Source: Comamonadaceae bacterium
Lineage (GTDB): Bacteria; Pseudomonadota; Gammaproteobacteria; Burkholderiales; Burkholderiaceae_C
Assembly: GCA_004144865.1 (NCBI GenBank)
Contig: SEAY01000028.1
Span: forward strand, 1-64,000
DNA length: 64,000 nucleotides
Direction: 5' to 3'
The notes beneath the pieces were generated by a model. It was not told where the DNA came from and did no database searches. It worked only from the letters and a program-made list of their open reading frames with translations. Each line of letters starts with the position of its first letter. The first letter of the stretch is position 1. The translations under genes and the position numbers were made by a program. Positions 1-12,305 of the stretch are shown piece after piece.

Positions 1-1
1 C

Positions 2-1948
2 ATGAAGTCCCATTTGCCCGAAGAGGAGAGGGCTCCTCCCGCCCCTGCGCGCACGGAGGCGCCCCAGCGCCGCGCAAGCCACCATCACCGCCAGTTCGAG
101 GTGATGGGCGCCCATCCCGACGAGCGGGGCGCCTGGTTCACCGTGTGGGCGCCGAACGCTCGCAGCGTGGGCGTGATCGGCGGCTTCAACGGCTGGCATT
201 GCGAGCCGCTGCAACGCCTCGACGACGGCAGCGGCCTCTGGAGCGGCTTCATCGAGCGGGCCCAGCCGGGGCACTGCTACAAGTTCCGCATCCAGGACGC
301 CCACGGCCACTGGATGGACAAGGCGGATCCGTACGCCTTCCGCATGGAGCACCCGCCGGGCACGGCATCGCAGATCTGGGACCTTTCCCACGCATGGGGC
401 GACCAGCAGTGGATGCACACGCGCTGGCAGCGCCAGGGCCACCACTGCCCGATCTCCATCTACGAGGTCCACCTCGGCTCCTGGCAGCGCGAGGAGGACG
501 GCCGCTTCCTCAATTACCGCGACATCGCGCAGCGCCTCGCGGTGCACTGCCACAACATGGGCTTCACGCACGTGGAGCTGATGCCCATCACCGAGCACCC
601 GTTCTACGGCTCCTGGGGGTACCAGACCACGGGCTACTTCGCGCCCACCTCGCGCTACGGCACGCCGCAGGACCTGATGACGTTCGTCGACACGCTGCAC
701 CAGCAGGGCATCGGCGTGTTCCTGGACTGGGTGCCCTCGCACTTCCCGGCCGATCCGCACGCCCTCGCCCGCTTCGACGGTACCGCGCTGTACGAGCACG
801 CCGATCCGCGCCAGGGTTTCCATCCCGAGTGGCAGAGCCTGATCTTCAACTACGGCCGCTACGAGGTGCGCGACTTCCTGATCAGCAATGCGCTGTTCTG
901 GCTGGAGAAGTACCACTTCGACGGCCTGCGCGTCGATGCCGTGGCTTCCATGCTGTACCTGGACTACGGCCGCAAGCACGGCGAATGGATCCCCAACGAC
1001 CGCGGCGGCAACCAGAACCACGACGCGGTGCGCTTCCTGCAGGACCTCAACACCTCGGTGTACGCGCAGTTCCCGGACGTGCACATGATCGCCGAGGAGT
1101 CCACCGCGTGGCCCGCCGTGTCGCGGCCCGTGCACGACGGCGGACTCGGCTTCGGCATGAAGTGGAACATGGGCTGGATGAACGACACGCTGCGCTACGT
1201 GTCGCGGCCGCACCTCTACCGCCACTGGCACGGCGACGACATCCGCTTCTCCGCGGTGTACGCCTTCCACGAGAACTTCATCCTGCCGCTGTCGCACGAC
1301 GAGGTGGTCTACGGCAAGGGCAGCCTGCTGGCACGCCAGCCGGGCGACGAGTGGCAGCGCTTCGCCGGGCTGCGCAACCTGTTCGGCCTCATGTGGGCGC
1401 ATCCGGGCAAGAAGCTGGTCTTCATGGGCGGCGAGTTCGGGCAGATGGAGGAGTGGCACCACGAGCGCACGCTCGACTGGCACCTCTGGGCCCGGCCCTA
1501 CCACGCGGGCATCGCGCGCTGGGTGGCGGACCTCAATGCCGCCTACCGCAACCTGCCGGCGCTGCACGTCCACGATTTCGAGAGCCAGGGCTTCAGCTGG
1601 CTGCCCTGCGAACGGCACGAACCCACGGTCCTCACCTTCGTGCGCCGCGCGGGCCCCGGCGACGCGCAGGTCGTCGCCATCGTCAACCTGACACCGGAAC
1701 CGCGCACCGGCCTGCGGGTCGCAATGCCCGAGACGGGCACCTGGTACGAGCTTCTGAACAGCGACGCTGCCATCTACGGCGGCAGCGGCGTGGGCAATCT
1801 CGGGCGCGTGCAGGCCACGCCCCATCCGGTAGGCGGCTGGCCGGCCAGCGCCTACGTCACCGTTCCCCCGCTGGGGACCGTGCTTCTCTGCAACCGCCCG
1901 ATCGCACCGACCGATACCAACGAGGGAATCCTTCATGCCCGCCACTAG
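2..1948 (+). CDS. glgB: 1,4-alpha-glucan branching enzyme
   Basis: Makes the alpha-1,6 branches of glycogen by transferring cleaved alpha-1,4 chains in the cytoplasm. The N-terminal CBM48-like domain lies around residues 30-125, followed by a GH13 barrel and an all-beta C-terminal domain. The three GH13 carboxylates are visible: Asp312 in GLRVDAV, Glu365 in IAEEST and Asp433 in SHDEVV. At 648 residues it is the shorter GlgB form, without the extra N1 module of the 730-residue enzymes. The ATG is at base 2, so the ribosome site is outside the window and an upstream start cannot be excluded. The 3' end overlaps glgC by 14 bases. It is the first visible gene of the glycogen/trehalose operon. Confidence 0.93.
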   Translation: MKSHLPEEERAPPAPARTEAPQRRASHHHRQFEVMGAHPDERGAWFTVWAPNARSVGVIGGFNGWHCEPLQRLDDGSGLWSGFIERAQPGHCYKFRIQDAHGHWMDKADPYAFRMEHPPGTASQIWDLSHAWGDQQWMHTRWQRQGHHCPISIYEVHLGSWQREEDGRFLNYRDIAQRLAVHCHNMGFTHVELMPITEHPFYGSWGYQTTGYFAPTSRYGTPQDLMTFVDTLHQQGIGVFLDWVPSHFPADPHALARFDGTALYEHADPRQGFHPEWQSLIFNYGRYEVRDFLISNALFWLEKYHFDGLRVDAVASMLYLDYGRKHGEWIPNDRGGNQNHDAVRFLQDLNTSVYAQFPDVHMIAEESTAWPAVSRPVHDGGLGFGMKWNMGWMNDTLRYVSRPHLYRHWHGDDIRFSAVYAFHENFILPLSHDEVVYGKGSLLARQPGDEWQRFAGLRNLFGLMWAHPGKKLVFMGGEFGQMEEWHHERTLDWHLWARPYHAGIARWVADLNAAYRNLPALHVHDFESQGFSWLPCERHEPTVLTFVRRAGPGDAQVVAIVNLTPEPRTGLRVAMPETGTWYELLNSDAAIYGGSGVGNLGRVQATPHPVGGWPASAYVTVPPLGTVLLCNRPIAPTDTNEGILHARH

Positions 1949-3226
1949 AAATGTCCTGGCCTTCGTGATGGCCGGGGGCGAAGGCTCGCGCCTGCATCCG
2001 CTGACGGCCGACCGCTGCAAGCCTGCCGTGCCCTTCAACGGCAAGCACCGCATCGTCGACTTCGTCCTGTCCAACCTGGTGAACTCGGAGATCTACTCCA
2101 CGTACCTGCTGGTGCAGTACAAGTCGCAGTCGCTGATCGAGCACGTGCGCCAGACCTGGACGATGGCGCGCTTCATGCCGCAGCACTTCATCACGGTGGT
2201 GCCGCCGCAGATGCGCCACGGCCCCGCCTGGTTCCAGGGCACGGCCGACGCGGTGTTCCAGAACATCCACCTGATCGAGAGCATGCAGCCCGACATCGTG
2301 GCGGTGTTCGGCGCCGACCACATCTACCGCATGGACGTGCGGCAGATGATCGACTTCCACGTGAAGAGCAACGCGCATGCGAGCGTCGCCACCATCCCGG
2401 TGGAACTGCGCGAGTCCGACCAGTTCGGCATCGTGGAGATCGACGACAGCCACCGCATCACGGACTTCAAGGAGAAGCCGAAGTCCACCCGGCCGATGCC
2501 GGGCAGCCGCACCCACGCGCTGGCCTCCATGGGCAACTACATCTTCAACGCCGACGTGCTGCTGCGGCAGCTGAAGCGCATGCACGAGAGCGGCGAGACC
2601 GATTTCGGCAAGCACATCCTGCCCTCCATGGTGAAGTCCCACAAGCTCGTGGCCTATGACTTCGCCACCAACGAGATCCAGGGCACCGAGCCCTACGAGG
2701 AGCACGCGTACTGGCGTGACGTAGGCACCATCGACGCGTACTTCCAGGCGCACTTCGACACGCTGGGCGCGCAGCCGAAGTTCCGCATGACCAACCGGCA
2801 CTGGCCGATCTACGCCAGCCCCGACCAGGCCGAATCCGCGCAGATCGAGAACGGCGTGATCAACCGCTCGGTCGTGGGCTCCGGCAGCATCGTGGACGGC
2901 GCGACGCTGGACCACGCCATGCTGCGCCGCTCCGTGCTGGTGGAGCGCGGCGCCCACCTGGAGCACTGCATCGTGATGGAGCGCTCGCGCATTGGCCGCG
3001 GCGCGCAGGTGAGGCGCGCCATCATCGACCAGGACAACGACATCCCGCCTGACGCGCGCATCGGCTTCGACCTCGAGCAGGACCGCCAGCGCTTCCACGT
3101 CACGCCCTCGGGCATCGTGGTGGTGCCCGCCGGCGCCTTCCCGGCCCGCAAGGCCGCGTCGCCCTTCCTCGCGGCGATGGACAAGGCGCCGCTGGGCGGG
3201 TCCGTGCCACGGATGGAGGTTCTTGC

Positions 3227-3230
<4 letters not shown>
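1935..3230 (+). CDS. glgC: glucose-1-phosphate adenylyltransferase (ADP-glucose pyrophosphorylase)
   Basis: Makes ADP-glucose from ATP and glucose-1-phosphate, the committed and usually allosterically controlled step of bacterial glycogen synthesis. The N-terminal nucleotidyltransferase signature [13 protein letters not shown] is followed by KPAVPF. The C-terminal third has the left-handed beta-helix character of the family, with [15 protein letters not shown] and related hexapeptides. At 431 residues it has the usual length. It overlaps glgB by 14 bases, and its TGA lies inside the ATGA that starts glgX, so the genes are probably translationally coupled. Assignment is firm; effector specificity cannot be read from the sequence. 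Confidence 0.95.
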
Positions 3231-5410
<2,180 letters not shown>

Positions 5411-5415
5411 TTTCC

Positions 5416-7239
5416 ATGCGATGCCAGCACGAAATGCCTTTCGGCGCCCGCCTGCAGCCCGGCGGCGGCGCCGTGTTCCGCCTCTGGGCGCCCGGGGCGC
5501 AGCAGGTGGAGCTCGCCATCGAAGCCGCCGGCACCGCGCCCGAACTGCATCCTGCGCAAGCCGACGCGAAGGGATGGTGGGAGTGCCGCGTGCCGCATGC
5601 CGGCGCGGGCACGCTGTACCGCTGGCGCATCGGCGGCGAGCTGCTCGTGCCCGACCCCGCCTCGCGCCACAACCCCGAAGGGCCGCACGGCCCCAGCTGC
5701 CTGGTGGATCCCGCCCGGTTCGAGTGGGACGGCGGCTGGAACGGCCGGCCCTGGCACGACACGGTGCTCTACGAACTGCACGTGGGCACCTTCACGCCGG
5801 AGGGCACCTTCGCCGCCGCCGGACGCCGCCTGCAGGAACTGGCGGACCTGGGCGTCACGGCCGTGGAGCTGATGCCCGTGGCCAGCTTCGCCGGCCGCTT
5901 CGGCTGGGGCTACGACGGGGTATTGCCCTATGCGCCGCATCCCGCCTATGGCACGCCCGACGACCTCAAGCGCTTCGTGCAGCAGGCGCACCGCCTCGGC
6001 CTGATGGTCTTCCTCGACGTGGTCTACAACCACTTCGGCCCGGACGGCAACTACCTGCATGCCTACGCCGAGCCCTTCTTCTCGCAGACCAAGGAGAGTC
6101 CGTGGGGCAAGGCGATCAACTTCGACGGGCCGGGCAGCGACACGGTGCGCGAGTTCTTCATCCACAACGCGCTGTACTGGGTGCAGGAGTTCCGCTTCGA
6201 CGGGCTGCGCCTGGACGCCGTGCATGCGATCAGCGACGACAGCCCGCGGCACGTTCTGCACGACCTGTCGGACCGCGTGCGCACCGCGACGGCCGGCCGC
6301 CACGTGCACCTGGTGCTGGAGAACGAGGACAACGGGCACGAATTCCTGGCGCCCACGCCCATGCACGGCTTCTACGACGCGCAGTGGAACGACGACTTCC
6401 ACCACGTGGTGCACGTGGCGCTCACGGGCGAGACGCAGCGCTACTACCATGACTACGGCGACGACACGCTGGACCTGCTGGCCCGCTGCTTCACGCACGG
6501 CATGATCTTCGAGGGCTCGCAGCGCAAGGTAGGCGGCGCCCGCAAGGTGGTGCAACCCGCGCCCGCGCAGCCCCTGTCGGCCCTCGTGAACTTCGCGCAC
6601 AACCACGACCAGGTGGGCAACCGCGCGCGCGGCGAGCGCCTGTCCGAGCTGGTGCCCGCCGAAGCCTCGGGCCTGGCCACGCTGCTGGCGCTGTTGACGC
6701 CCGCCATCCCGATGCTGTTCTTCGGCGAGGAATGGGGTGCGCGCGAGCCTTTCCTGTACTTCGCTGACTGGGAAGGCGAACTGCGCGACGCGGTGCGGGC
6801 CGGCCGCAAGCGCGAGTTCGGCCACGAGCACGCGGAGGACCTGCCCGACCCCTGCAGCAGCGACACCTTCGACCGCAGCCGGCCCGATCCAGCGGGCGCG
6901 CGTTCCGGGACCGGACAGGCGCGCCTGCAGGAGGTGCGCTCCGCCCTCGCCGCGCGCCGCCAATGGATCACGCCGCGGCAGGCGCAGCTGCTGACCGGCA
7001 AGCACTCGGCGCAGCGCATCGGCGAGCGCGGGCTGAGCGTGCAGTGGCGCTATGAAGACGGCAGGATGCTGTGCCTGGACCTGAACCTGGGCGCCGAGCC
7101 GCTGCAGGTGGAAGCGCAGCACCTCGGCCCCGTGGAAGCGCAACTCGTGTTCGCGCACCGCTGGCCGGCCGGCACGCCGCGTGGCACCTGGCCGGCCTAC
7201 GCCGCCCGATGGACGCTCGGCGAGGAGATCACGCTATGA
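5416..7239 (+). CDS. treZ: malto-oligosyltrehalose trehalohydrolase
   Basis: Releases trehalose from maltooligosyl-trehalose, the second step of the TreY-TreZ pathway. The ORF track extends this frame back to 3223, but that part is a shadow of glgX. The true start is the ATG at 5416 (MRCQHEMPFG), just after the glgX stop; an in-frame ATG at 5434 is an alternative. It has an N-terminal CBM48-like domain, then a GH13 barrel with Asp267 in GLRLDAVHA, Glu302 in LVLENEDNG and Asp398 in HNHDQVGN. The motif LENEDN is typical of TreZ rather than GlgB. At 607 residues it is normal in length. It ends in a 4-base ATGA overlap with the fusion gene. Confidence 0.93.
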   Translation: MRCQHEMPFGARLQPGGGAVFRLWAPGAQQVELAIEAAGTAPELHPAQADAKGWWECRVPHAGAGTLYRWRIGGELLVPDPASRHNPEGPHGPSCLVDPARFEWDGGWNGRPWHDTVLYELHVGTFTPEGTFAAAGRRLQELADLGVTAVELMPVASFAGRFGWGYDGVLPYAPHPAYGTPDDLKRFVQQAHRLGLMVFLDVVYNHFGPDGNYLHAYAEPFFSQTKESPWGKAINFDGPGSDTVREFFIHNALYWVQEFRFDGLRLDAVHAISDDSPRHVLHDLSDRVRTATAGRHVHLVLENEDNGHEFLAPTPMHGFYDAQWNDDFHHVVHVALTGETQRYYHDYGDDTLDLLARCFTHGMIFEGSQRKVGGARKVVQPAPAQPLSALVNFAHNHDQVGNRARGERLSELVPAEASGLATLLALLTPAIPMLFFGEEWGAREPFLYFADWEGELRDAVRAGRKREFGHEHAEDLPDPCSSDTFDRSRPDPAGARSGTGQARLQEVRSALAARRQWITPRQAQLLTGKHSAQRIGERGLSVQWRYEDGRMLCLDLNLGAEPLQVEAQHLGPVEAQLVFAHRWPAGTPRGTWPAYAARWTLGEEITL

Positions 7240-10200
7240 ATTCCGTAGCGGACGCGCTACCCGTCTCGCTGGCGGAACAGGCGCGGCGGCTCGGCGTCTC
7301 CGACCGCTACCACGGCTTCTGGGGCAAGGAGGAAATCGTCCCCGAGGCCGTGCTGCAACGTGCCGTGGCTGCGATGCACGGAGATGGACGCGAACTCGTC
7401 GCGCAGCGGTTCGGCCTGCCGCCCGTGCACGTGGCGCGCGAGGGAGAGGTCGCGCCCCTGCGCTGGACCAGCCATGACGACGGGGGCGCACGCTGGCGCC
7501 TCGTCACGGAAGACACCGGGCAGGACGTGGCGTCCGGCGAGCTGCAACGCAGCTTCCAGCAGGCAGCCGTTGCCCTGCCCGAGGGCATGGCGATCGGCTA
7601 TTACCGCCTCACGCTCGAGGGCGCGCCGCGGGAAGAATACTGCCGCGTGGCCATCGTGCCGCGCCACTGCCACGTGGCGCCCGGCCTGCAGCAGGGCGAG
7701 CGCTGGTGGGGCTGCACGATCCAGCTGTATGCCCTGCGCTCCGCGCGCAACTGGGGCATCGGCGACTTCGGCGACCTGCGGCGCCTGTGCGACGCCGCCG
7801 CGCACCAGGGCGCATCGTTCATCGGCCTGAGCCCGCTGCACGCCCTCTTCCCGGACAACCCCGCGGCGGCCAGCCCCTACAGCCCCTCCAGCCGCAAGGC
7901 GCTCAACCCGATCTACCTCGACGTGCAGACGCTGGTGGACCTGGGTGGCTGCGAAGAGGCCGCCGAGCGCGTGCAGTCCGAGGGCTTCCAGGATCGCCTC
8001 CAGGCGCTGCGCGAAGCGGAGATGGTCGACTATGCGGGAGTGGCCGCGGCCAAGGAGGAAGTGTTGCGCATCCTCTGGCGCCACTTCGAGCAGCACGAGC
8101 TGGACAAGGACCGTTCGCGCGGCGCGCACTTCATGGCCTACATGCGCGACCGCGAGCCGACGCTCGGCCGGCATGCGCTCTTCGAGGCGCTGCAGGAACA
8201 CCTGGCGCGCAAGGACGCGGCGGTGTGGGGCTGGCCGGCGTGGCCGCAGGAGTTCAAGGATCCCGACGGCGCCGCCGTGCAGGCGTTCCGCGAGCAGCAC
8301 GCCTCCGACGTGCGCTACCGCTTCTGGCTGCAGTGGCTCGCCGAGGTGCAGCTGGAATCCTGCCAGCGCTACGCGCGCACCCGCGGCATGGGCATCGGCC
8401 TTTACTGCGACCTCGCGGTGGGCGTCAACGGCGGGGGCGCCGAAACCTGGATGGAACACGAGGTGTTCGCGCTGGGCATGCACGCCGGCGCGCCGCCCGA
8501 CCCGCTGGCACCCCAGGGGCAGGATTGGGGCCTGCCGCCCTGGAGCCCGCAGCGCCTGCGCGCGGTGCGCTACCAGCCCTTCATCGACACGCTGCGCGCC
8601 AACATGCGCCACTGCGGCGCCCTGCGGCTCGACCACGTGATGGCGCTGATGCGCCTGTTCTGGACCGGCCCGGATGGCGGCACCTACGTCGAGTACCCGC
8701 TGGATGACCTCATGGGCCTGCTCGCCCTGGAGAGTCGGCGCCACGAGTGCATGGTGATCGGCGAGGACCTGGGCAACGTGGCGCCCAAGATGCGCGAGGC
8801 GATGCGCGAGGGCAGCCTGCTGTCGTACAAGCCGCTGCTGTTCGAGCGCGAGGACGACGGCGGATTCCGCCGCCCGGCACAGTGGCAGGCCAAGGCGCTG
8901 GCCGTGGTCAGCACGCACGACCTGCCGACGCTGCGCGGCTTCTGGCTGGGGGAGGACATCGAGCTGTCCGCGCGGCTCGGGCTCTATCCCGACCAGGCCG
9001 CGCGCGAGGAGCAGGTGCTGCAACGCGCGCAGGACCGCGCGCGGCTGCTGCTGGCGCTGCAGCGCGAAGACCTGCTGCCCGAAGGCGCATCGGCGCAGCC
9101 GACCTCGCTGCCCGACGCGACCCAGGCGTTCGTCGACGCCGTCTATGCCTACCTGGCACGCACCCCCTGCTGGCTGGTGGGCGTGCAGCTCGAGGACGTC
9201 ACCGGCCAGCTGCTGCAGGTGAACGTGCCCGGCACCACGGAAGACCGCTTCCCCAACTGGAGGCGCAAGCTCCCCGTGACCGTGGAGGGGCTGGGCAGCG
9301 ACGCACGCTGGTCGTCGCTCGCCGCCGTGCTGCGCGCCGAGCGCCATGGTCCGCAGCCGCTGCAGAACGCGCCGCTGGAGCTGCCCGGGCTGGAGACGGC
9401 GAGCGTGCCCTGTGGCACCTATCGCGTGCAGTTCCACAAGGGCTGCACCTTCGAAGACATCACGCGGGCCGTCCCCTACCTCAAGGCCCTGGGCGTCAGC
9501 CACCTCTACAGCTCGCCCTACCTGCGCGCGCGCCCCGGCAGCACGCATGGCTACGACATCGTGGACCATGGCGCGCTCAATCCGGAAGTGGGCGACGCCG
9601 CGGCCCACGGCCGCCTGTGCCACGCCCTGCGGCGCAGCGGCATGGGCCAGATCCTCGACATCGTGCCCAACCACATGGGCGTGCTGGAGGCGGACAACGC
9701 GTGGTGGCTCGACGTGCTGGAGCACGGACGCTCTTCGTCGCACGCCGAGACCTTCGACATCGAGTGGCATCCGGCGCAGCCGGAGATGGCCGGCCGCGTG
9801 CTGCTGCCGGTGCTGGGCGACCATTTCGGCAAGGTGCTGGAAGCCGGCGAGATCCAGCTGCACTTCGAGGCGGACGCGGGCGAATTCCGCCTGCGCTACT
9901 GGGACCACCGGTTCCCGATCGACCCGGGCAGCTATCCGGCGATCTTCGCGGCCCTGCCGGCGCCGCCCGCACGCGACGACAGCGAAGGCGACAGCCATGC
10001 CGTCATCGGGGCGCTGCTCGATGCGCTGGCGAAGCTGCCATCGCGCGACGACCCCGATCCGGAGGCGCGGCGCGTGCGCGTGCGCGACGCCGATGTCTTC
10101 AAGCGGCAACTCGCGCGGCTGGCATCGCGCCACGATTGGCTGGCGCGCTGGATCGAGTCCTGCGTCCAGAGGCTCAATGGCACGCCCGGCGAGCCCGGCA

Positions 10201-12305
10201 GCTTCGACGCGCTGGAGAAGCTGATCTCCACCCAGGCCTACCGGCTGGCGGACTGGCGGGTGGCCAGTGACGACGTCAACTACCGGCGCTTCTTCGACGT
10301 CAACACGCTGGCGGCCCTGCGCATGGAACGCCCGGAAGTGTTCGAGGCCACCCACCGCAAGGTGCTGCACTGGCTGCAGGAAGGCATGCTGACCGGGTTG
10401 CGCATCGACCACCCCGACGGCCTGAGCGATCCACGGGCCTACTTCGAGACGCTGCAGCAACGCTATGCCGCGCAGGCGGAAGTCGGCGGACACCAGCCGC
10501 GCGCGCTGTACCTCGTGGTGGAGAAGATCCAGGCGGAGCACGAGGCCCTGCCCGAGGAATGGCCGGTGCACGGCGACACCGGCTATCGCTTCGGCAGCCT
10601 GGTCAACGGCCTGTTCGTGGAGCCGCGCAACGAGAACGCGATGCTGGCGGCCTACCATGCTTTCACGGACGCGCCCACGGATTTCGAGGCCATCCTCTAC
10701 GAGTGCAAGAAGCTCATCATCGAGACCTCGCTGTACTCGGAGCTGAACTGGCTGGCGCACACGCTTTACCGCCTCACGCGCGGCAACCGCCGGCGCTGCG
10801 ACTTCACCCGCAACCGCCTGCGTGCCGCGCTGGCCGAGGTGGCCGCGGCCTTCCCGGTCTACCGCACCTACCTGCGCACGCAAGTCACCGCCACCGAGAT
10901 GGACCGGCGCCACATCGACTGGGCGATCGCCGCCGCGGAACGGCGCCTCGGCAAGTCCGAGGCCACGGTGCTGCAGCACCTGCGCGAAGTCCTGCTCGGC
11001 GAGGGCGAGGCGGCCAACCTCCCGCAGGCCGGCCGCGAGCGCTTCCTGGCGCGCTGGCAGCAGTTCACCGCGCCGGTCACGGCCAAGGCGATGGAGGACA
11101 CGGCGTTCTACCGCTACCTGCCGCTGGTGTCGCTCAACGAAGTGGGGGCCGATCCGCGCAGCTTCGGCGTGTCGCTGGCGGCTTTCCACTTCGAGAACGT
11201 GCGGCGGCAGCGCCATCGCCCGCATTGCCTGCTGGGAACCTCCACGCACGACAGCAAGCGCGGCGAGGACCTGCGCGCGCGCATCCACGTCCTGTCGGAA
11301 ATGCCCGCGCAGTGGGAAGACTGCCTGCTGCGGCTCTCGGGCTGGGCGCAGCTGTACCTCACCCGCACGCCCAAGGAGAGCTGGCCGGCCAACAACGACA
11401 TCTGGCTGCTGTTCCAGACGCTGGTGGGCCTGTGGCCGGCGCAGGCGCCGGACGACGCCCAGCGGGAAGACCTGCGCCAGCGCGTGCAGGCCTACATGCG
11501 CAAGGCGATCCGCGAAGCGAAGCTGCACACCAGCTGGGTCTGCCCGGATGGAGCCTACGAGGAAGCGGTCGAGCGCTACGTCGACGGCGTGCTGCGCGCG
11601 GGCCCGAGCCCCTTCGCCGACGAACTGCAGAAGTTCACCGCCCGCATCGCGCCGTTCGGCTTCCGCAACAGCCTGGCGCAGGTCGCGCTGAAGTTCACCG
11701 TGCCCGGCGTGCCGGATGTGTACCAGGGCTGCGAGCATTGGAACTTCAGCCTGGTCGATCCCGACAACCGCCGGCCGGTCGACTACGCCGCCCTCGCCAG
11801 CGGCCTGGAGGGCATAGCGGCGATGTATCGCAGGGGCGCGCCGTCGCAAGCCGACTGGGACGCCCTGCACCGCGATGCCGCCGACGGCCGCATCAAGCAG
11901 CTGGTGACCTGGCGGCTGCTGCGCCTGCGGCGGGAGCGCAGCGCGCTGTTCCGCCAGGCCGGCTACGTGCCGCTCACCGTGGAAGGACCGGCCGGCGAAC
12001 ACGCCCTTGCGTTCCTGCGCGTGCACGAGCGCGAGGCCGTGCTGGTGGTCGTGGCGCGGCTCACCTGGACCCTGTGCGAAGGCGACGATGCACGGTGGTC
12101 GCCCGCCCTGTGGGACGGCACCCGCATCGAGGGCCTCGACGCCGCCACGGCGCGGCGCTTCCGCCGCTGGCGCAACTGGTTCACGGGCGCCGACACCACC
12201 CTTTCGAACGACGAAGAACCCACCCTGGACCTGCAGGGCCTGTTCGCCGGCGCCGGCGGGCTGCCTTTCGCGGTGCTGGTCGCGGAGGCGGAGGCCGCGG
12301 CATGA
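7236..12305 (+). CDS. MalQ-TreY fusion: 4-alpha-glucanotransferase / malto-oligosyltrehalose synthase
   Basis: A single 1689-residue reading frame joining two GH enzymes. Residues 1 to about 715 are a GH77 amylomaltase (MalQ) with Asp466 in LRLDHVMAL, Glu510 in IGEDLGNV and Asp562 in THDLPTLRGFW. From about residue 722 a complete TreY follows, starting GTYRVQFHKG and YSSPYLRARPGSTHGYD, with Asp1058 in GLRIDHPDG, Glu1096 in VVEKIQ and Asp1339 in STHDSKRGED. All catalytic residues are present in both halves, so both activities are probable. MalQ rearranges short malto-oligosaccharides; TreY converts the reducing end of longer ones to trehalose. Start and stop are both in 4-base ATGA overlaps with treZ and glgA. 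No internal stop or separate start context was seen at the junction. Confidence 0.92.
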   Translation: MNSVADALPVSLAEQARRLGVSDRYHGFWGKEEIVPEAVLQRAVAAMHGDGRELVAQRFGLPPVHVAREGEVAPLRWTSHDDGGARWRLVTEDTGQDVASGELQRSFQQAAVALPEGMAIGYYRLTLEGAPREEYCRVAIVPRHCHVAPGLQQGERWWGCTIQLYALRSARNWGIGDFGDLRRLCDAAAHQGASFIGLSPLHALFPDNPAAASPYSPSSRKALNPIYLDVQTLVDLGGCEEAAERVQSEGFQDRLQALREAEMVDYAGVAAAKEEVLRILWRHFEQHELDKDRSRGAHFMAYMRDREPTLGRHALFEALQEHLARKDAAVWGWPAWPQEFKDPDGAAVQAFREQHASDVRYRFWLQWLAEVQLESCQRYARTRGMGIGLYCDLAVGVNGGGAETWMEHEVFALGMHAGAPPDPLAPQGQDWGLPPWSPQRLRAVRYQPFIDTLRANMRHCGALRLDHVMALMRLFWTGPDGGTYVEYPLDDLMGLLALESRRHECMVIGEDLGNVAPKMREAMREGSLLSYKPLLFEREDDGGFRRPAQWQAKALAVVSTHDLPTLRGFWLGEDIELSARLGLYPDQAAREEQVLQRAQDRARLLLALQREDLLPEGASAQPTSLPDATQAFVDAVYAYLARTPCWLVGVQLEDVTGQLLQVNVPGTTEDRFPNWRRKLPVTVEGLGSDARWSSLAAVLRAERHGPQPLQNAPLELPGLETASVPCGTYRVQFHKGCTFEDITRAVPYLKALGVSHLYSSPYLRARPGSTHGYDIVDHGALNPEVGDAAAHGRLCHALRRSGMGQILDIVPNHMGVLEADNAWWLDVLEHGRSSSHAETFDIEWHPAQPEMAGRVLLPVLGDHFGKVLEAGEIQLHFEADAGEFRLRYWDHRFPIDPGSYPAIFAALPAPPARDDSEGDSHAVIGALLDALAKLPSRDDPDPEARRVRVRDADVFKRQLARLASRHDWLARWIESCVQRLNGTPGEPGSFDALEKLISTQAYRLADWRVASDDVNYRRFFDVNTLAALRMERPEVFEATHRKVLHWLQEGMLTGLRIDHPDGLSDPRAYFETLQQRYAAQAEVGGHQPRALYLVVEKIQAEHEALPEEWPVHGDTGYRFGSLVNGLFVEPRNENAMLAAYHAFTDAPTDFEAILYECKKLIIETSLYSELNWLAHTLYRLTRGNRRRCDFTRNRLRAALAEVAAAFPVYRTYLRTQVTATEMDRRHIDWAIAAAERRLGKSEATVLQHLREVLLGEGEAANLPQAGRERFLARWQQFTAPVTAKAMEDTAFYRYLPLVSLNEVGADPRSFGVSLAAFHFENVRRQRHRPHCLLGTSTHDSKRGEDLRARIHVLSEMPAQWEDCLLRLSGWAQLYLTRTPKESWPANNDIWLLFQTLVGLWPAQAPDDAQREDLRQRVQAYMRKAIREAKLHTSWVCPDGAYEEAVERYVDGVLRAGPSPFADELQKFTARIAPFGFRNSLAQVALKFTVPGVPDVYQGCEHWNFSLVDPDNRRPVDYAALASGLEGIAAMYRRGAPSQADWDALHRDAADGRIKQLVTWRLLRLRRERSALFRQAGYVPLTVEGPAGEHALAFLRVHEREAVLVVVARLTWTLCEGDDARWSPALWDGTRIEGLDAATARRFRRWRNWFTGADTTLSNDEEPTLDLQGLFAGAGGLPFAVLVAEAEAAA

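Noticed and set aside
7257-12026. 1589-residue minus-strand ORF opposite malQ-treY
   Set aside because: Antisense shadow: no domain, low-complexity composition, and the plus strand holds two intact enzymes with catalytic residues.
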